Positions 43,650-53,197 of a DNA stretch of 64,000 bases are shown piece after piece. Under the pieces are notes generated by a model. It saw only the letters and a list, made by a program, of their open reading frames with translations. It was not told the DNA's origin and ran no database searches. Position 1 is the first letter of the stretch; the number at the start of each line of letters is the position of its first letter. The stretch comes from Geobacter sp. OR-1 (GTDB lineage Bacteria > Desulfobacterota > Desulfuromonadia > Geobacterales > DSM-12255), in the NCBI RefSeq assembly GCF_000813145.1, contig NZ_BAZF01000002.1:310001-374000 (forward strand), read 5' to 3'. The translations under genes and the position numbers were made by a program.

Positions 43650-44540
43650 ATGGCCAAACCAATCCTGCAGACCGATTTCCCTGATCTCAAGCTTGCCGGC
43701 CGCGGCAAGGTCCGGGATATCTATGACATGGGCGAGGCATTGCTCATCGTGACCTCCGACAGGATCTCCGCCTTTGATGTCATCATGAATGAGGGGATTC
43801 CGGATAAAGGGTATGTCCTCACCCAGATCTCCGCCTTCTGGTTTCGCCAGATGGAGGAGATCATCCCCAACCATATCATCTCCACCGAGGTGAAGGATTT
43901 CCCGGCCGCATGCCGGAAATACGCCGAGCAGCTGGAAGGGCGCTCCATGCTGGTCAAGAAGGCCAAGCCCCTCCCTGCCGAATGCATTGTCCGCGGCTAT
44001 CTCTCCGGTTCGGGATGGAAAGATTACAAGGCCACCGGCTCGGTGTGCGGCATAAAGCTGCCGGAAGGGCTGCTCGAATCATCCAAGCTACCGGAGCCGA
44101 TCTTTACCCCTTCCACCAAGGCCGAGCTGGGAACCCACGACGAAAACATCACCTTCGAGCAGATGGTGGCAATGTGCGGGCGCGAGCTGGCCGAAAAGGT
44201 CCGTGACGTCACCATCAAGATCTACTGCAAGGCGCGCGATATCGCCGACAGCAAAGGAATCATCATTGCCGATACCAAGTTCGAGTACGGCATCTATAAC
44301 AACGAGCTGATCATCATCGACGAATGCATGACCCCTGATTCGAGCCGGTTCTGGCCCAAGGACGGCTACAAGCCTGGCGGGGCGCAGCCGTCATTCGACA
44401 AGCAGTTCCTGCGCGACTACCTGGAGACCCTGGACTGGGACAAGACCGCGCCGGCGCCCGACCTGCCGGAAGAGATCTATCGAAAGACCGGGGAAAAGTA
44501 TATGGAGGCGCTGGTCAGGCTTACCGGCAAAGGCAAGTAG
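43650..44540 (+). CDS. purC: SAICAR synthetase
   Basis: A 296-residue enzyme of purine synthesis that joins aspartate to CAIR using [30 protein letters not shown] and the signature [16 protein letters not shown] are visible. It has AGGAG before the ATG and a strong terminator after. It follows the ppiD-like gene by 37 bases. Confidence 0.97.
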   Translation: MAKPILQTDFPDLKLAGRGKVRDIYDMGEALLIVTSDRISAFDVIMNEGIPDKGYVLTQISAFWFRQMEEIIPNHIISTEVKDFPAACRKYAEQLEGRSMLVKKAKPLPAECIVRGYLSGSGWKDYKATGSVCGIKLPEGLLESSKLPEPIFTPSTKAELGTHDENITFEQMVAMCGRELAEKVRDVTIKIYCKARDIADSKGIIIADTKFEYGIYNNELIIIDECMTPDSSRFWPKDGYKPGGAQPSFDKQFLRDYLETLDWDKTAPAPDLPEEIYRKTGEKYMEALVRLTGKGK

Positions 44541-44557
44541 ATCTGATTATCAAATAT

Positions 44558-44597
44558 AAAAAAGCCCCGGTTTCTCATTGCAGAAACCGGGGCTTTT
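44558..44597 (+). terminator. Terminator after purC
   Basis: AAAAAGCCCCGGTTTCT, a loop of six, AGAAACCGGGGCTTTTT. It can act in both directions and also serves the convergent gene at 44625. Confidence 0.95.
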
Positions 44598-44624
44598 TGC
44601 GTTCTGATTTCGGGATCAAGGCTA

Positions 44625-45194
44625 TCAGATTCTCAGGTCCACCAACCCTCCAGAAGAAGATCCTGGCAAGGAACCTTCCGAAGCAGCCCCCGGCTGAGCC
44701 TCGCTCCTGGTAACGGTAGTGGTGGTGCCGCCGGCAACATAGGAACGCCCGCACTCTGGACAGATACTGTAATGGATCGTCACTGCCTGCGAAACCACTT
44801 TCCGCCCCTGCTCTCCCGCCTTTGCCTGCTCATTGTTGACATGCTCCAGCTCATGGGCGCGAACCGCAGATTCAGCAGCTCCGGGAGAAAGCCTGGTGGG
44901 GGACTGGAAAGAAACCGTGGGATCGTTCGACCGGTCCACGTATTTACGGTTCTTGCAGGTCTGGCACTCCTGGGGACCGGCGGCCGAACTGTTGGCGCTT
45001 ACCCCGTCCGACGAGACTGCACTGTTTCCGTTGCTATTTACTGAAAGCGCCTTTGCTTCCGGCGAGATATTGACCAGATAGGCAGGAGTGGAGACAGGGG
45101 GACCGGGCAGGTAGCTGCTCTGCGGGTATTGCTGCGGGTAGGCAACCTGAGTTTGCCGTTGAACTGCAGAATTTGTGATCCCGTCAAGAGCCAT
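44625..45194 (-). CDS. SprA-related putative metallopeptidase
   Basis: A 189-residue protein with a Pro/Ser-rich N-terminal half and a zinc-binding-like RAHELEHVNNEQAKA near residue 112. Two Cys pairs (CQTCKN and CPECGRSY) frame the motif and may bind a second zinc. This fits the SprA-related family, whose function is unknown. No signal peptide is visible. Confidence 0.72.
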   Translation of the reverse strand: MALDGITNSAVQRQTQVAYPQQYPQSSYLPGPPVSTPAYLVNISPEAKALSVNSNGNSAVSSDGVSANSSAAGPQECQTCKNRKYVDRSNDPTVSFQSPTRLSPGAAESAVRAHELEHVNNEQAKAGEQGRKVVSQAVTIHYSICPECGRSYVAGGTTTTVTRSEAQPGAASEGSLPGSSSGGLVDLRI

Positions 45195-45265
45195 CCCGAT
45201 CCAAGAACGAAAACGGTCAGTTATAGTGGGATCATTATAACAATCTTAACAAGCTATTCCAACAA

Positions 45266-46432
45266 TTATCCGATCGCTTCCAGACGCCGGAAATACTCTT
45301 CCCGGCACCAGTTCTCCACCTCGATCATGGCGCGGAACGCCTCGCCGAAATCCCTCCTGCCGATGGTAAAGACCCCGTGACCATACACCAATGCCCGGCC
45401 AGGCCCGTCAATGACCGGCGGCACCCGCTTGGCAAGCCCCCCGGCGCCGATCTCGCCGGCAACCACCGGCATCCCCCCCATGATCCTGACCTTGTCGCAG
45501 TCCCGCCAGCAGTCGGTGACGCTGCACCCCTGCTCCTCGCAGACCATGCTCATCACCACCGCGAATTTCGGGTGGCCATGGAGAATCGTCAGGGCACTAC
45601 CGGTCTCGTAGATTCGCCGGTGGGCGACCAGTTCGCTGGAAGCGGTAATTCCGGTGGTGGAGGTATTCAGAAACGGCACCGGATCGATGCACCCCGCCAG
45701 TTCGTCCAGGCTGGAGGCGGTCTGGGAGATGTAGATGATCTCGCCGTTGCGGCAGGAGATATTGCCGAAGAACGAGTCCACCAGCCCCCGCTCCACGGTG
45801 TACCGCCCGACCCTCGCCATCTCGTCGAGGATCGCGCCATGATCGGTCAGCGGACCATCGCGAAAAGCCAGCCCCTCGGCGGTAAGCGGTTTCAGCCAAC
45901 CGGTGCGGAACTCCCGGAACGCCTCGGCCTCCCCCTGAAGCCGGAAACCTTCGGCAAGCAGATCCTCCAGGTATTTGACAAAGGTTGAGTGAAAGACCGA
46001 CGAATAGTTGATAAAGGCCTGCTCGACGGTCAGGGCGCCGGTGGCGATGATGCCGACACCCTCGACCACCACCCCTTTCCTGCTCCCGAGGATCGCGGCG
46101 ATTCTCCCGGCCGGGTCCCCCTGCTCAAGTTCCGCTCGCCGGATAAACGGGATATCGTGGAGAAAGGTGCGCGTCTCGGTGTCGCGCGGCACGATAGCGG
46201 TATCGCCGGCCGCGGACCGGGCCACCAGGAAATCGGCAAACGGCAGGGCAGGCGTTGCCGCCACCAGGGCGAGACAGTTGAGCCTGGTCAGAACCGCCCC
46301 GGCAAGTCGCGCCAGTTCGATTTCCCCGTCAACGATCACGACATCGTCCTTGGCGCTAAAGGCGATCCGCCCCGGCAGTGCCGAGCGGTCTGCCAGCAGC
46401 TTGGCGGTATACTTGGCGATCTGGTCGATCAT
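45266..46432 (-). CDS. Class II aldolase/adducin-like protein
   Basis: A 388-residue protein. The C-terminal part (about 190-388) is the class II aldolase/adducin fold: FFGNISCRNGEIIYIS, TILHGHPKFAVVMS with the metal His residues, and a late VYGHGVFTIG His. The N-terminal 190 residues look like a second, degenerate copy or a nucleotide-binding-type domain. It overlaps the end of the oxidoreductase gene by 4 bases, so the two may act on the same aldehyde; that is inference. Confidence 0.8.
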   Translation of the reverse strand: MIDQIAKYTAKLLADRSALPGRIAFSAKDDVVIVDGEIELARLAGAVLTRLNCLALVAATPALPFADFLVARSAAGDTAIVPRDTETRTFLHDIPFIRRAELEQGDPAGRIAAILGSRKGVVVEGVGIIATGALTVEQAFINYSSVFHSTFVKYLEDLLAEGFRLQGEAEAFREFRTGWLKPLTAEGLAFRDGPLTDHGAILDEMARVGRYTVERGLVDSFFGNISCRNGEIIYISQTASSLDELAGCIDPVPFLNTSTTGITASSELVAHRRIYETGSALTILHGHPKFAVVMSMVCEEQGCSVTDCWRDCDKVRIMGGMPVVAGEIGAGGLAKRVPPVIDGPGRALVYGHGVFTIGRRDFGEAFRAMIEVENWCREEYFRRLEAIG

Positions 46433-48170
46433 GGCTGTTGCTCCAGCCAGCTGCTGTCCGCAAAGGTTCCCTCAGGCGTAAGGCCGCGGATCCGGTAGTA
46501 CTTCTGCAACTCTTCCTCGAACCGGTCCCGGTCCACCGGCGGAATTTCGATCCCCTCGCCGCTCGAACCGGGTTCGGTAAAGAACCGCGCCGGCAAAAAA
46601 TCGTCGCTTACGGTAAAGCCGTTGGCACAGTTGTAATAACGTTCGGTCAGGCAGATCCGGTTGCCGATCTCTTTCAGCGCCTGGGGTGAATACTCCACAC
46701 CGGTGGCGGCGCTCAAAAGCTCGCCATACTCCTCCAGCGTGGCGCCGAAAAATGAGAACTTGCAGGCCACCAGCGAATCGACCGCGGCATTGGTGTCCTC
46801 GGCGATCTTGATGATCCGCGCCTTGCCCGAGAACGAGAACCGGTCCGTCGGCACCGGTTTGCGCAGGATCTCGTGGGAGATCGGATAGGCGCGCAGATGG
46901 CAACCCCCCCCGGTTGCTGGTGCAGTATGCCAGGGCCATGCCGTAGGCCCCCCTGGGATCGTATGCCGGCAACTCCAGGGACTTGACGCTCATAGATAGT
47001 TCGGGGCGGCCGTACTGTTCGGCAAGCCGCCGCGACCCCAGGGAGAGGAGTTCACCGTCGCCCTGGCGATAAGCGGTCGCTTCCAGCAGGCGGGACAGCT
47101 CCCCGGCTTCGGGGAAACGCCCAGTCGCCTCGCCCCATGCGGCCAGGGTAGCGGCAGCCGAGATCGTATCCATCCCCAGCTCGTTGCAGAGCGTGTTCGA
47201 CCGGACAATGGCCGCCAGATCGGCAATGCCGTTCAGTCCGCCGAAATGCGAGACCGTCTCGTATTCGGGAAGATGCTCTCCTTGTGGGGTGCTTTTTTTT
47301 GCACTGGATCGGGCAGCCGTAGCAGCCGTCCTTCTTTGCCTGGAAATCGCGCTTGATGGCCGGGCCCGAATAGTTATCAGACGCGGCAAACACGGTCTTG
47401 CGGAAGTTCTCGGTCGGGGCCATCCGGCGCTGCCGCATCAGGTCCACCAGCGCCGGGGTGCCGAACTCGGCGATCCCGAGTTCGCCGAAAATTACCGGTG
47501 ATGCCCGGAAGAGCCGCATCACATCCGCCCGGGCATGTTCGAACCGGGCCGGATCAGCCAGCGGAGTCCTGGCATCGGCATCGACGGCTATCGCCTTCAG
47601 ACCCTTGGCCCCCATCACCGCGCCGAGACCGCCGCGACCGACCGAGTTCCCTTCCCCCATCATGATATTGGCGAAGAGCACGCCGTTCTCACCGGCCGGG
47701 CCGATCGCTGCCACGCTGCCGCGCCCGCTGAGAAGCGATACGGTCTCTTTGACACGCTTCCCCCAGAGGTCGCCGGCCGGCAACAGTTCGGCAGTCTCTC
47801 CTGTTATTGACAGGACCGTTGGCGTAGCGCTGCGGCCTATGATCCGGAGCGCATCTATTCCCGCCCCCTTCAGACGCCAGGCGAACCGCCCGCCTGCGGA
47901 ACAGTCGTAGATGGTCCCGGTAAGGGGCGATCTCGACACCACGGCCAGCCGTGCCGCAGTCGGAGCCTGGGTGCCGCAGAGCGGCCCCACCGCAAAGATC
48001 AGCGGCATATCTGGATCAAACGTGTCGAGCCGGTACGCGCCACGCATCAGCCTGACCCCGAGCCCCCGTCCGCCGAGATACTCGTGCAGGAAATGCTCGG
48101 GGATATTCGAGCGCCAGATCCGGCCCGAGGTCAGATCGACATTAAGTATTTTCCCGGTCCAGCCGTGCAT
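46429..48170 (-). pseudogene. aor: Aldehyde:ferredoxin oxidoreductase with two apparent frameshifts
   Basis: Three frames form one tungsten/molybdenum-pterin oxidoreductase of about 580 residues. The first has MHGWTGKILNVDLTSG, LGGRGLGVRL, NSVGRGGLGAVMGAKGLKAI and the cluster-binding CYGCPIQCKK. It breaks at eight A (T8 at 47293-47300); with seven A the frame continues as STPQGEHLPEYE. The second breaks at eight G (C8 at 46904-46911); with seven G it continues GGCHLRAYP, a conserved Cys-containing motif. The remainder runs to 46429. Both breaks are single extra bases in homopolymers, so sequence error is likely. The ATG at 48170 is preferred to a GTG at 48179. Confidence 0.85.
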
Positions 48171-48407
48171 AATCCTCACGTATGCTTCTCGTTACAAGCA
48201 GTGGTTTCATTCGCGATCGCTACGAACATTATTTGTACATGATTTGCGAAACAGGGGCAAGCATTGTGAGGCATTCTCACGGGAAGGGTAACCAAACGCC
48301 AGGGACCGCAGATGCAGGCAACCCGATCAGCACGCATCTAAAACAGTGGGGGTGCTATCCTCGAGGGTGGGTCATTTTTCAACGCCGATGACATTCGGCC
48401 TCCCGGC

Positions 48408-48449
48408 TTGATTTGTACCAATATGTATTATAAGATAATATTATATTGG
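48408..48449 (+). promoter_or_regulatory. Promoter and palindromic operator of the parDE pair
   Basis: TTGATT (48408-48413), a 17-base spacer and TAAGAT (48431-48436) form a promoter. A dyad, CCAATAT (48418-48424) with ATATTGG (48443-48449), overlaps it and is a likely site for ParD autoregulation. The 238 bases between the oxidoreductase start and this promoter show no gene or known riboswitch. Confidence 0.6.
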
Positions 48450-48468
48450 CAGTGCCGGAGGTTGCATC

Positions 48469-48711
48469 ATGCAAAAAAATACCAGCGTATCACTTGGCCC
48501 ACACTACGAAAAATTCATATCCAATCAGGTTGCCCAAGGCCGTTTCGGTTCGGCAAGCGAAACGATCCGGGCCGGGCTCCGACTATTGGAAGAACGGGAA
48601 ACCAAATTATCCTTGTTACGCCGAGCTCTCATTGAAGGTGAAGAAAGCGGCACGGCTGATTACTCTCTTAAAAGTTTAATTGATCAGCTCGACAACGAAG
48701 GCATCGATTGA
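48469..48711 (+). CDS. parD: ParD-family antitoxin
   Basis: An 80-residue antitoxin with an N-terminal ribbon-helix-helix: TSVSLGPHYEKFISNQV, GRFGSASETIRAGLRLLEE. The C-terminal tail (about 55-80) would bind ParE. GGAGG lies before the ATG, and its stop overlaps the parE start. Confidence 0.9.
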   Translation: MQKNTSVSLGPHYEKFISNQVAQGRFGSASETIRAGLRLLEERETKLSLLRRALIEGEESGTADYSLKSLIDQLDNEGID

Positions 48712-49014
48712 TGCCCGGTTTCACACTATCTAACAAGGCCCTGGCCGATTTTTAAAGATATTGGTCGCTACACTCAAGAACATTGGGGGCGCGAACAGCG
48801 TGACCTGTATCTCAGAATGTTGGATGCGTCCTTTCAGCAACTGGCTGCCAATCCGCTCAAAGGCAAGGATTGCAGTGATATTCGGGATGGCTATCGAAAA
48901 TTGAATGCTGGCAGTCACGTCATTTTTTATCGGCAACAGTCAATCGATTCGATAGAGATAGTCCGCGTTCTACATGGTCGTATGGACATTGAGACCCGGC
49001 TTTCAGTGCCGTAA
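48711..49014 (+). pseudogene. parE: ParE-family toxin, frameshifted
   Basis: It starts at ATG 48711 with MPGFTLSNKALADF and hits a stop after 14 codons. Removing one T from T5 at 48749-48753 restores DFKDIGRYTQEHWG and runs to 49014, giving about 100 residues with the ParE pattern (NAGSHVIFYR, IVRVLHGRMD). Either a true inactivating mutation, which a toxin would tolerate well, or a sequence error. Confidence 0.85.
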
Positions 49015-49195
49015 TCCGGTTCATATTCCCGTCTCAAATTTCTCTTCTGAGTAATCTGGTTTTCCCGAATCTATTTCTTCTTTATTCCCGACGGTAATGA
49101 GGCGTAGTGGTGTAGTGGAGCGTCAGCGGAACGATAACCGTCTGCCGCCGATGGTTGGGCAGCTGTTTTAGGTCGGGGGTGTATGAGAAACGAAA

Positions 49196-49435
49196 TCAAT
49201 GCTGAATAACTTTCCCTTCAATGTACAAAGTATCTGCACTCAAATCAGCTTCATTGTCCCATTCAACGAAATATCCTCCGTTGTGAATACTCCGGAAAAT
49301 CTCGATATTTTTAAGCCCTGCGAATGCTTCGCATCCGAGAAGCGGTTTGACATCGTGCCGGCGCTCTGCGCCGTCATCAAAGGCGATTTCTAGAGTCCAG
49401 TCATCATTAGCTCTGACAGCATTTATTTTTCTCAT
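49196..49435 (-). CDS. DUF2442 protein
   Basis: A 79-residue protein with the DUF2442 pattern: LEIAFDDGAERRHDVKPLL, FRSIHNGGYFVEW and LSADTLYIEG. DUF2442 genes commonly sit after DUF4160 genes as here, in small gene pairs of toxin-antitoxin type. Its ATG overlaps the end of the DUF4160 frame (TAATG). Confidence 0.8.
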   Translation of the reverse strand: MRKINAVRANDDWTLEIAFDDGAERRHDVKPLLGCEAFAGLKNIEIFRSIHNGGYFVEWDNEADLSADTLYIEGKVIQH

Positions 49436-49704
49436 TATTCCAGTCCTTTAATCTTAAAAACGGTTTCTCCGGAGACTGCGAGTTGCCAATCAGCAAATAA
49501 GTCATCCCGGTGAATTTCAATCTATGCTTCCACAAGCTTCTGCTTCGGCGTTGGTAGCGATCCGTCAAGTATCCTGCCATCCTCAATGGCAAAGACTGCA
49601 ACTTCTCCTTGATACTCAGCGTGGATATGGGGCAGGTTGTGCTGGTGATTGTCGCGATAGAACATCCTGATAATAACACCAAAGAACATTGAAATTGTTG
49701 GCAT
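49435..49704 (-). pseudogene. DUF4160 protein interrupted by an in-frame TAG
   Basis: Starts MPTISMFFGVIIRMFYRDNH and has the family's NLPHIHAEYQGEVAVF. After KQKLVEA an in-frame TAG (49522-49524) stands where the family usually has Trp (TGG); the frame then continues IEIHRDDLFADWQLAVSGE and reaches its natural stop at 49435. A single G-to-A change explains this. The protein would lose its last 29 residues. Confidence 0.8.
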
Positions 49705-49839
49705 TTTGTTCCCTTTTGAATAAGAGCACGCTGAGAACTGACCGGCATAATTTTGGGCCGGTCCTCATCTCACAGTGAATTTAGAAGAAACTAGAAACAC
49801 TTTCCGGTTTTTATTATGACCCGGCAGACCATCATGCCC

Positions 49840-50916
49840 TCAGAGCAGCTCCTTCGCCCCTTGCCGCTCCAGCTCCTCCACCACCTTCTTCACCTCCTGG
49901 GCGCGGTCGAGCGGGCAGACCAGCAGGGCGTCGTCGGTGTTGACTACTGCCAGTCCGTTTACCCCCACCAGCGCCACCATCTTGCCGTTGCCGTTGACCA
50001 GGCAGTCGGTGGCGTCAACGGCGATCAAGCGGGTGTCGTTCATGGCCACGTTGTTGTTGCCGTCGCTATCGAGCAGGTCCGGCAGGGCGCTCCAGCTCCC
50101 GACATCGCTCCAGCCGAACTCTGCCGGCAGCACCTCGACCTTTTCGGACTTCTCCATGATACCGTAATCGATCGACTCGCTCGCAATCTGCCCGTAAATG
50201 GCCTCGATCTGCGGCTTCAGGTCCCGAAGCTCCCAGATCTCCGCGCCGAATTCTAGAGAGTCCAATTCCCTGAACAGTGCCGGCATATGGATTGATATCT
50301 CCTCCAGGATGGTATCGGCCCGCCAAAGAAACATGCCGCTGTTCCAGTAGAAATTGCCCGACTCCAGGTACTCCAGCGCCTTTTCGAGGTTCGGCTTTTC
50401 CACGAAGCGCCGTACCGGATAGGGACCGGCGCCGCGGTACGATCTGTCCGCCTCTATATAGCCGTAACCGGTCTCGGGCCGGGTCGGGGTCATGCCCAGA
50501 GTTACCAGATAACCGTTGTTGGCGGTCTCCACTCCCGCTCGCAGAGCGCCCCGGAAACTCTCCTCGTCCGCGATGAAGTGGTCGGCAGGGAGTACCGCCA
50601 TTACCCCCTGCGGATCGTGCCGGGCGATGACCGCTGCGGCCAACCCTATTGCCGGCGCCGTATTGCGCCCGACCGGCTCGGCAATGACGTCCAGCGGCAC
50701 CCCGGTCACGAATGCCAGCTGTGCAGCGGTTGCGGACGCCTGTTCCGCGTTGGTCACCACCAGGATCCGCTTCGGTTGCAGCGGCAGCACCCGGTCGATG
50801 GTCCTCTGCAGCATCGACCGGCCACCGAAGACCGACATGAGCTGCTTGGGGGTCCTTTTGCGGGATAACGGCCAGAAACGGGTGCCGGAACCTCCGGCCA
50901 GTATGACGACGTACAT
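49840..50916 (-). CDS. manC: Mannose-1-phosphate guanylyltransferase
   Basis: A 358-residue nucleotidyltransferase making GDP-mannose from mannose-1-phosphate and GTP. The signature GGSGTRFWPLSR is at 8-19, then VLPADHFI and RFVEKPNLEKA. It lacks the C-terminal cupin isomerase domain found in bifunctional ManC enzymes; a matching cupin is encoded separately at 53198-53557. It supplies sugar for surface polysaccharide. Confidence 0.93.
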   Translation of the reverse strand: MYVVILAGGSGTRFWPLSRKRTPKQLMSVFGGRSMLQRTIDRVLPLQPKRILVVTNAEQASATAAQLAFVTGVPLDVIAEPVGRNTAPAIGLAAAVIARHDPQGVMAVLPADHFIADEESFRGALRAGVETANNGYLVTLGMTPTRPETGYGYIEADRSYRGAGPYPVRRFVEKPNLEKALEYLESGNFYWNSGMFLWRADTILEEISIHMPALFRELDSLEFGAEIWELRDLKPQIEAIYGQIASESIDYGIMEKSEKVEVLPAEFGWSDVGSWSALPDLLDSDGNNNVAMNDTRLIAVDATDCLVNGNGKMVALVGVNGLAVVNTDDALLVCPLDRAQEVKKVVEELERQGAKELL

Positions 50917-50973
50917 GAATCCTCCGGATAAGATGCCGTAAAGCCGGCAGATGCAGGCAAAGGCAGTTCGGGA

Positions 50974-52104
50974 TCAATTGGCCTGGTCTAAAGTCAGGAT
51001 TTTGGGCATGGAGAAGGTGAAGGTCGTGCCTTCGGGCTCTATGCTGGTAAAGGAGATCTTTCCACGCAGATATTTTTCGCCGAACAGCTTCACGCTGTAT
51101 GTTCCCATCCCGCGTCCGGTCCCTTCCTTGGTGCTGAACGAACGCCGGAACAGCTGCAGTTGAATGTCGCGGGGGATGAGACCCGGATTGTGTACCGAAA
51201 ATATCACCTCGCTGTCGACATCGGCACACGACAGGGTTACTACCCCTCCCCTGGGGGTCGATTCCAGGGCGTTTTTCACCAGGTTGCCGAGTATCCGCCG
51301 CAAGATCTGCTGATCGGTGATCAGGTGACATGTGCAGACCTCGCCAAGCTGCATGATGCGGCCTTCCGCAACATCATGGCTGGAATAAAGGGCATGCAGT
51401 TCGTCGAGCAGTTCAGTGACCGCAACTGCACCCAATTCCGGCTTGAATTCGCCGCGCTCGGCAGACATCAGCCTCCGCTGGTGCAGAACCTCGTCGATGA
51501 GCCTCTTGGACAGATCAAGAATCCAGCGCCGGTACTCCTGTTCCTGCTCCGGCTCAAGCACTCGAACTGCGCTGTTGAGCAGCTCCGCGATCCCGTGGAT
51601 TCCGCCGACCGTATTCATGACATCGTGGAAAAAGAGGCGTTCCAGCACGCTGCGCCGCTTCTCCGCACTTATGTCTCTCATTACAAAAAGGGTGATCGGC
51701 AGTTCGTCGATCTCGGCATAACTTGCCGTTACCTCGACATCGAGCTGCCGTTCCTCGGCATCACCCAGCATTATCTGGCATTCCCGGACATACTGTTCCT
51801 TGCTCTCCCGGCAGAGGAGTATCGCCCTGAGGGCGCCGCAGACCGAGCAGTGCATGCCGGCCCCGCAACCGTGCGGGCTCTCCTTGGCAAACAGGCAACC
51901 GAGTGCTTCACCGATCCGCTGACCGGCAACACGATCACTGTCGGCCCCGAACATGCTCATCAGCTTGGCATTCGCCATGATCAGGCGGCGATCGGAATCC
52001 AGGATCGTGGCCGGGTCGGGAATGGCGTCGAGCAGCACCCTCAACACCTTGCTGGTCGGTTCGCTGAACCGCTGCAGTTTCATTAATGTCGCGTCATTCG
52101 CCAT
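50974..52104 (-). CDS. PAS-domain sensor histidine kinase with Cys motif
   Basis: A 376-residue soluble kinase. The PAS domain (about 20-150) contains GCLFAKESPHGCGAGMHCSVCG, a four-Cys pattern that could bind iron-sulfur or another metal. The H box is LFFHDVMNTVGGIHG (about 190), the N box LGNLVKNALES, and the G box GTGRGMGTYSVKLFGEKYL. There is no membrane segment and no adjacent response regulator. The ATG at 52104 has AAGGG 5 bases upstream and overlaps the PilZ gene by 11. Confidence 0.85.
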   Translation of the reverse strand: MANDATLMKLQRFSEPTSKVLRVLLDAIPDPATILDSDRRLIMANAKLMSMFGADSDRVAGQRIGEALGCLFAKESPHGCGAGMHCSVCGALRAILLCRESKEQYVRECQIMLGDAEERQLDVEVTASYAEIDELPITLFVMRDISAEKRRSVLERLFFHDVMNTVGGIHGIAELLNSAVRVLEPEQEQEYRRWILDLSKRLIDEVLHQRRLMSAERGEFKPELGAVAVTELLDELHALYSSHDVAEGRIMQLGEVCTCHLITDQQILRRILGNLVKNALESTPRGGVVTLSCADVDSEVIFSVHNPGLIPRDIQLQLFRRSFSTKEGTGRGMGTYSVKLFGEKYLRGKISFTSIEPEGTTFTFSMPKILTLDQAN

Positions 52105-53152
52105 TTGCACCCTTCCCGCTGCGATACTGCTTGATCCCTTTGTCAAAACTCTGCTCGATCAGGTTACGCTCGCTCTTCCCGCTGTAGTAATCCTTGAGAA
52201 TCGGAATCAGCCAGGCGGCCAGGGCAGCCAAGACAACCAGAAACACCGCTACGGAAAGGATTTTCCTGAGCCGGCGTCTCGCCAGCTCTTCCGGGAGCAG
52301 AGGCACGTCTTCCGGAAGCGGTCTGCTCTGATTGCCGTTTAACTGCTGAATCTGCTGAAGCTGTTCGAGGGAGATGAACCTGATGATGTTCTCCCGGTCG
52401 CGTTCGTCAATGAAGTAGAATTGCATGGCAGTATAGTAGAAAGGCTCTACCGAGGAGCTGCTGATCACCGGGGCGGTCCAGACCACCTCAGCCACCACCT
52501 CCAGGATGTTGGGCTTGGAAAACGGTATGAAGAACTGCAGCGCCAGCCGGTCGCCGACCTGGAATGGCTGCGGCAGCTTGAGTCTGATGCCGTTACCGCT
52601 GATATTGGCGGCCAGGGGCTGCAGTTTGACCTTTAAAGATTCGCGCATCTGCTGGAATCGGGAGAGCTGATCCTGGGTCAGCGGCTTCATCATCGGTACC
52701 GCCTCGTTGAGCTCGCTCCAGTGCCATGCCCGAAACAGCCGGGCATCCTCCCACTGCTCCCGGATTTCGCGGCCGGACAGCGATCGGCATGACTGCCACG
52801 CCATCGGCAGGTAGGTTGCAATGCGAAAGAAATTCCGGCGCTCATAGATGAGCACCTCGCTGATCAGCCTGAGAGGGACAACCCTCCGGCTGCTTTCCGC
52901 AACCACGATTGCGCGGCAGCAGAGACCCGCCCCCTCCTTGCCGGTCACGAGGAGGAAAATCGTCCCGACCTCGATCTTCATCTCCTGGGGCAGGATGTCG
53001 CGGGAAAGACGAAGCTGGAGATAATCCTGCTCCATCTCGATGATTATCCCCCACTCGCGGAATATGGTCCCGTTTGCCAGGGGGATATCGATCCCGACCC
53101 TCCCCCCGACCTGATAATACTGGGAGTAATCAATTACCGGTTTTGCTTCCAT
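52094..53152 (-). CDS. PilZ-domain c-di-GMP-binding membrane protein
   Basis: A 352-residue YcgR-like protein. The N-terminal 100 residues form a PilZN-like beta domain. The PilZ domain has YERRNFFRI (RxxxR) and ANISGNGIRL (NxSxxG), the c-di-GMP-binding residues. A C-terminal membrane helix at about 298-318 is unusual for YcgR and would tether it to the membrane. The ATG at 53152 has AAGGGAG upstream. Its place next to a kinase and polysaccharide genes suggests control of motility or capsule. Confidence 0.85.
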   Translation of the reverse strand: MEAKPVIDYSQYYQVGGRVGIDIPLANGTIFREWGIIIEMEQDYLQLRLSRDILPQEMKIEVGTIFLLVTGKEGAGLCCRAIVVAESSRRVVPLRLISEVLIYERRNFFRIATYLPMAWQSCRSLSGREIREQWEDARLFRAWHWSELNEAVPMMKPLTQDQLSRFQQMRESLKVKLQPLAANISGNGIRLKLPQPFQVGDRLALQFFIPFSKPNILEVVAEVVWTAPVISSSSVEPFYYTAMQFYFIDERDRENIIRFISLEQLQQIQQLNGNQSRPLPEDVPLLPEELARRRLRKILSVAVFLVVLAALAAWLIPILKDYYSGKSERNLIEQSFDKGIKQYRSGKGANGE

Positions 53153-53197
53153 ATTCTCCCTTGCCGGATCAAAAGATGACAATCTGCCGCCAGGAAA

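Noticed and set aside
48180-48400. Molybdenum/tungsten-cofactor riboswitch upstream of the oxidoreductase
   Set aside because: I could not find the conserved core in the leftward strand; only a short GTGAG/CTCAC hairpin is present.
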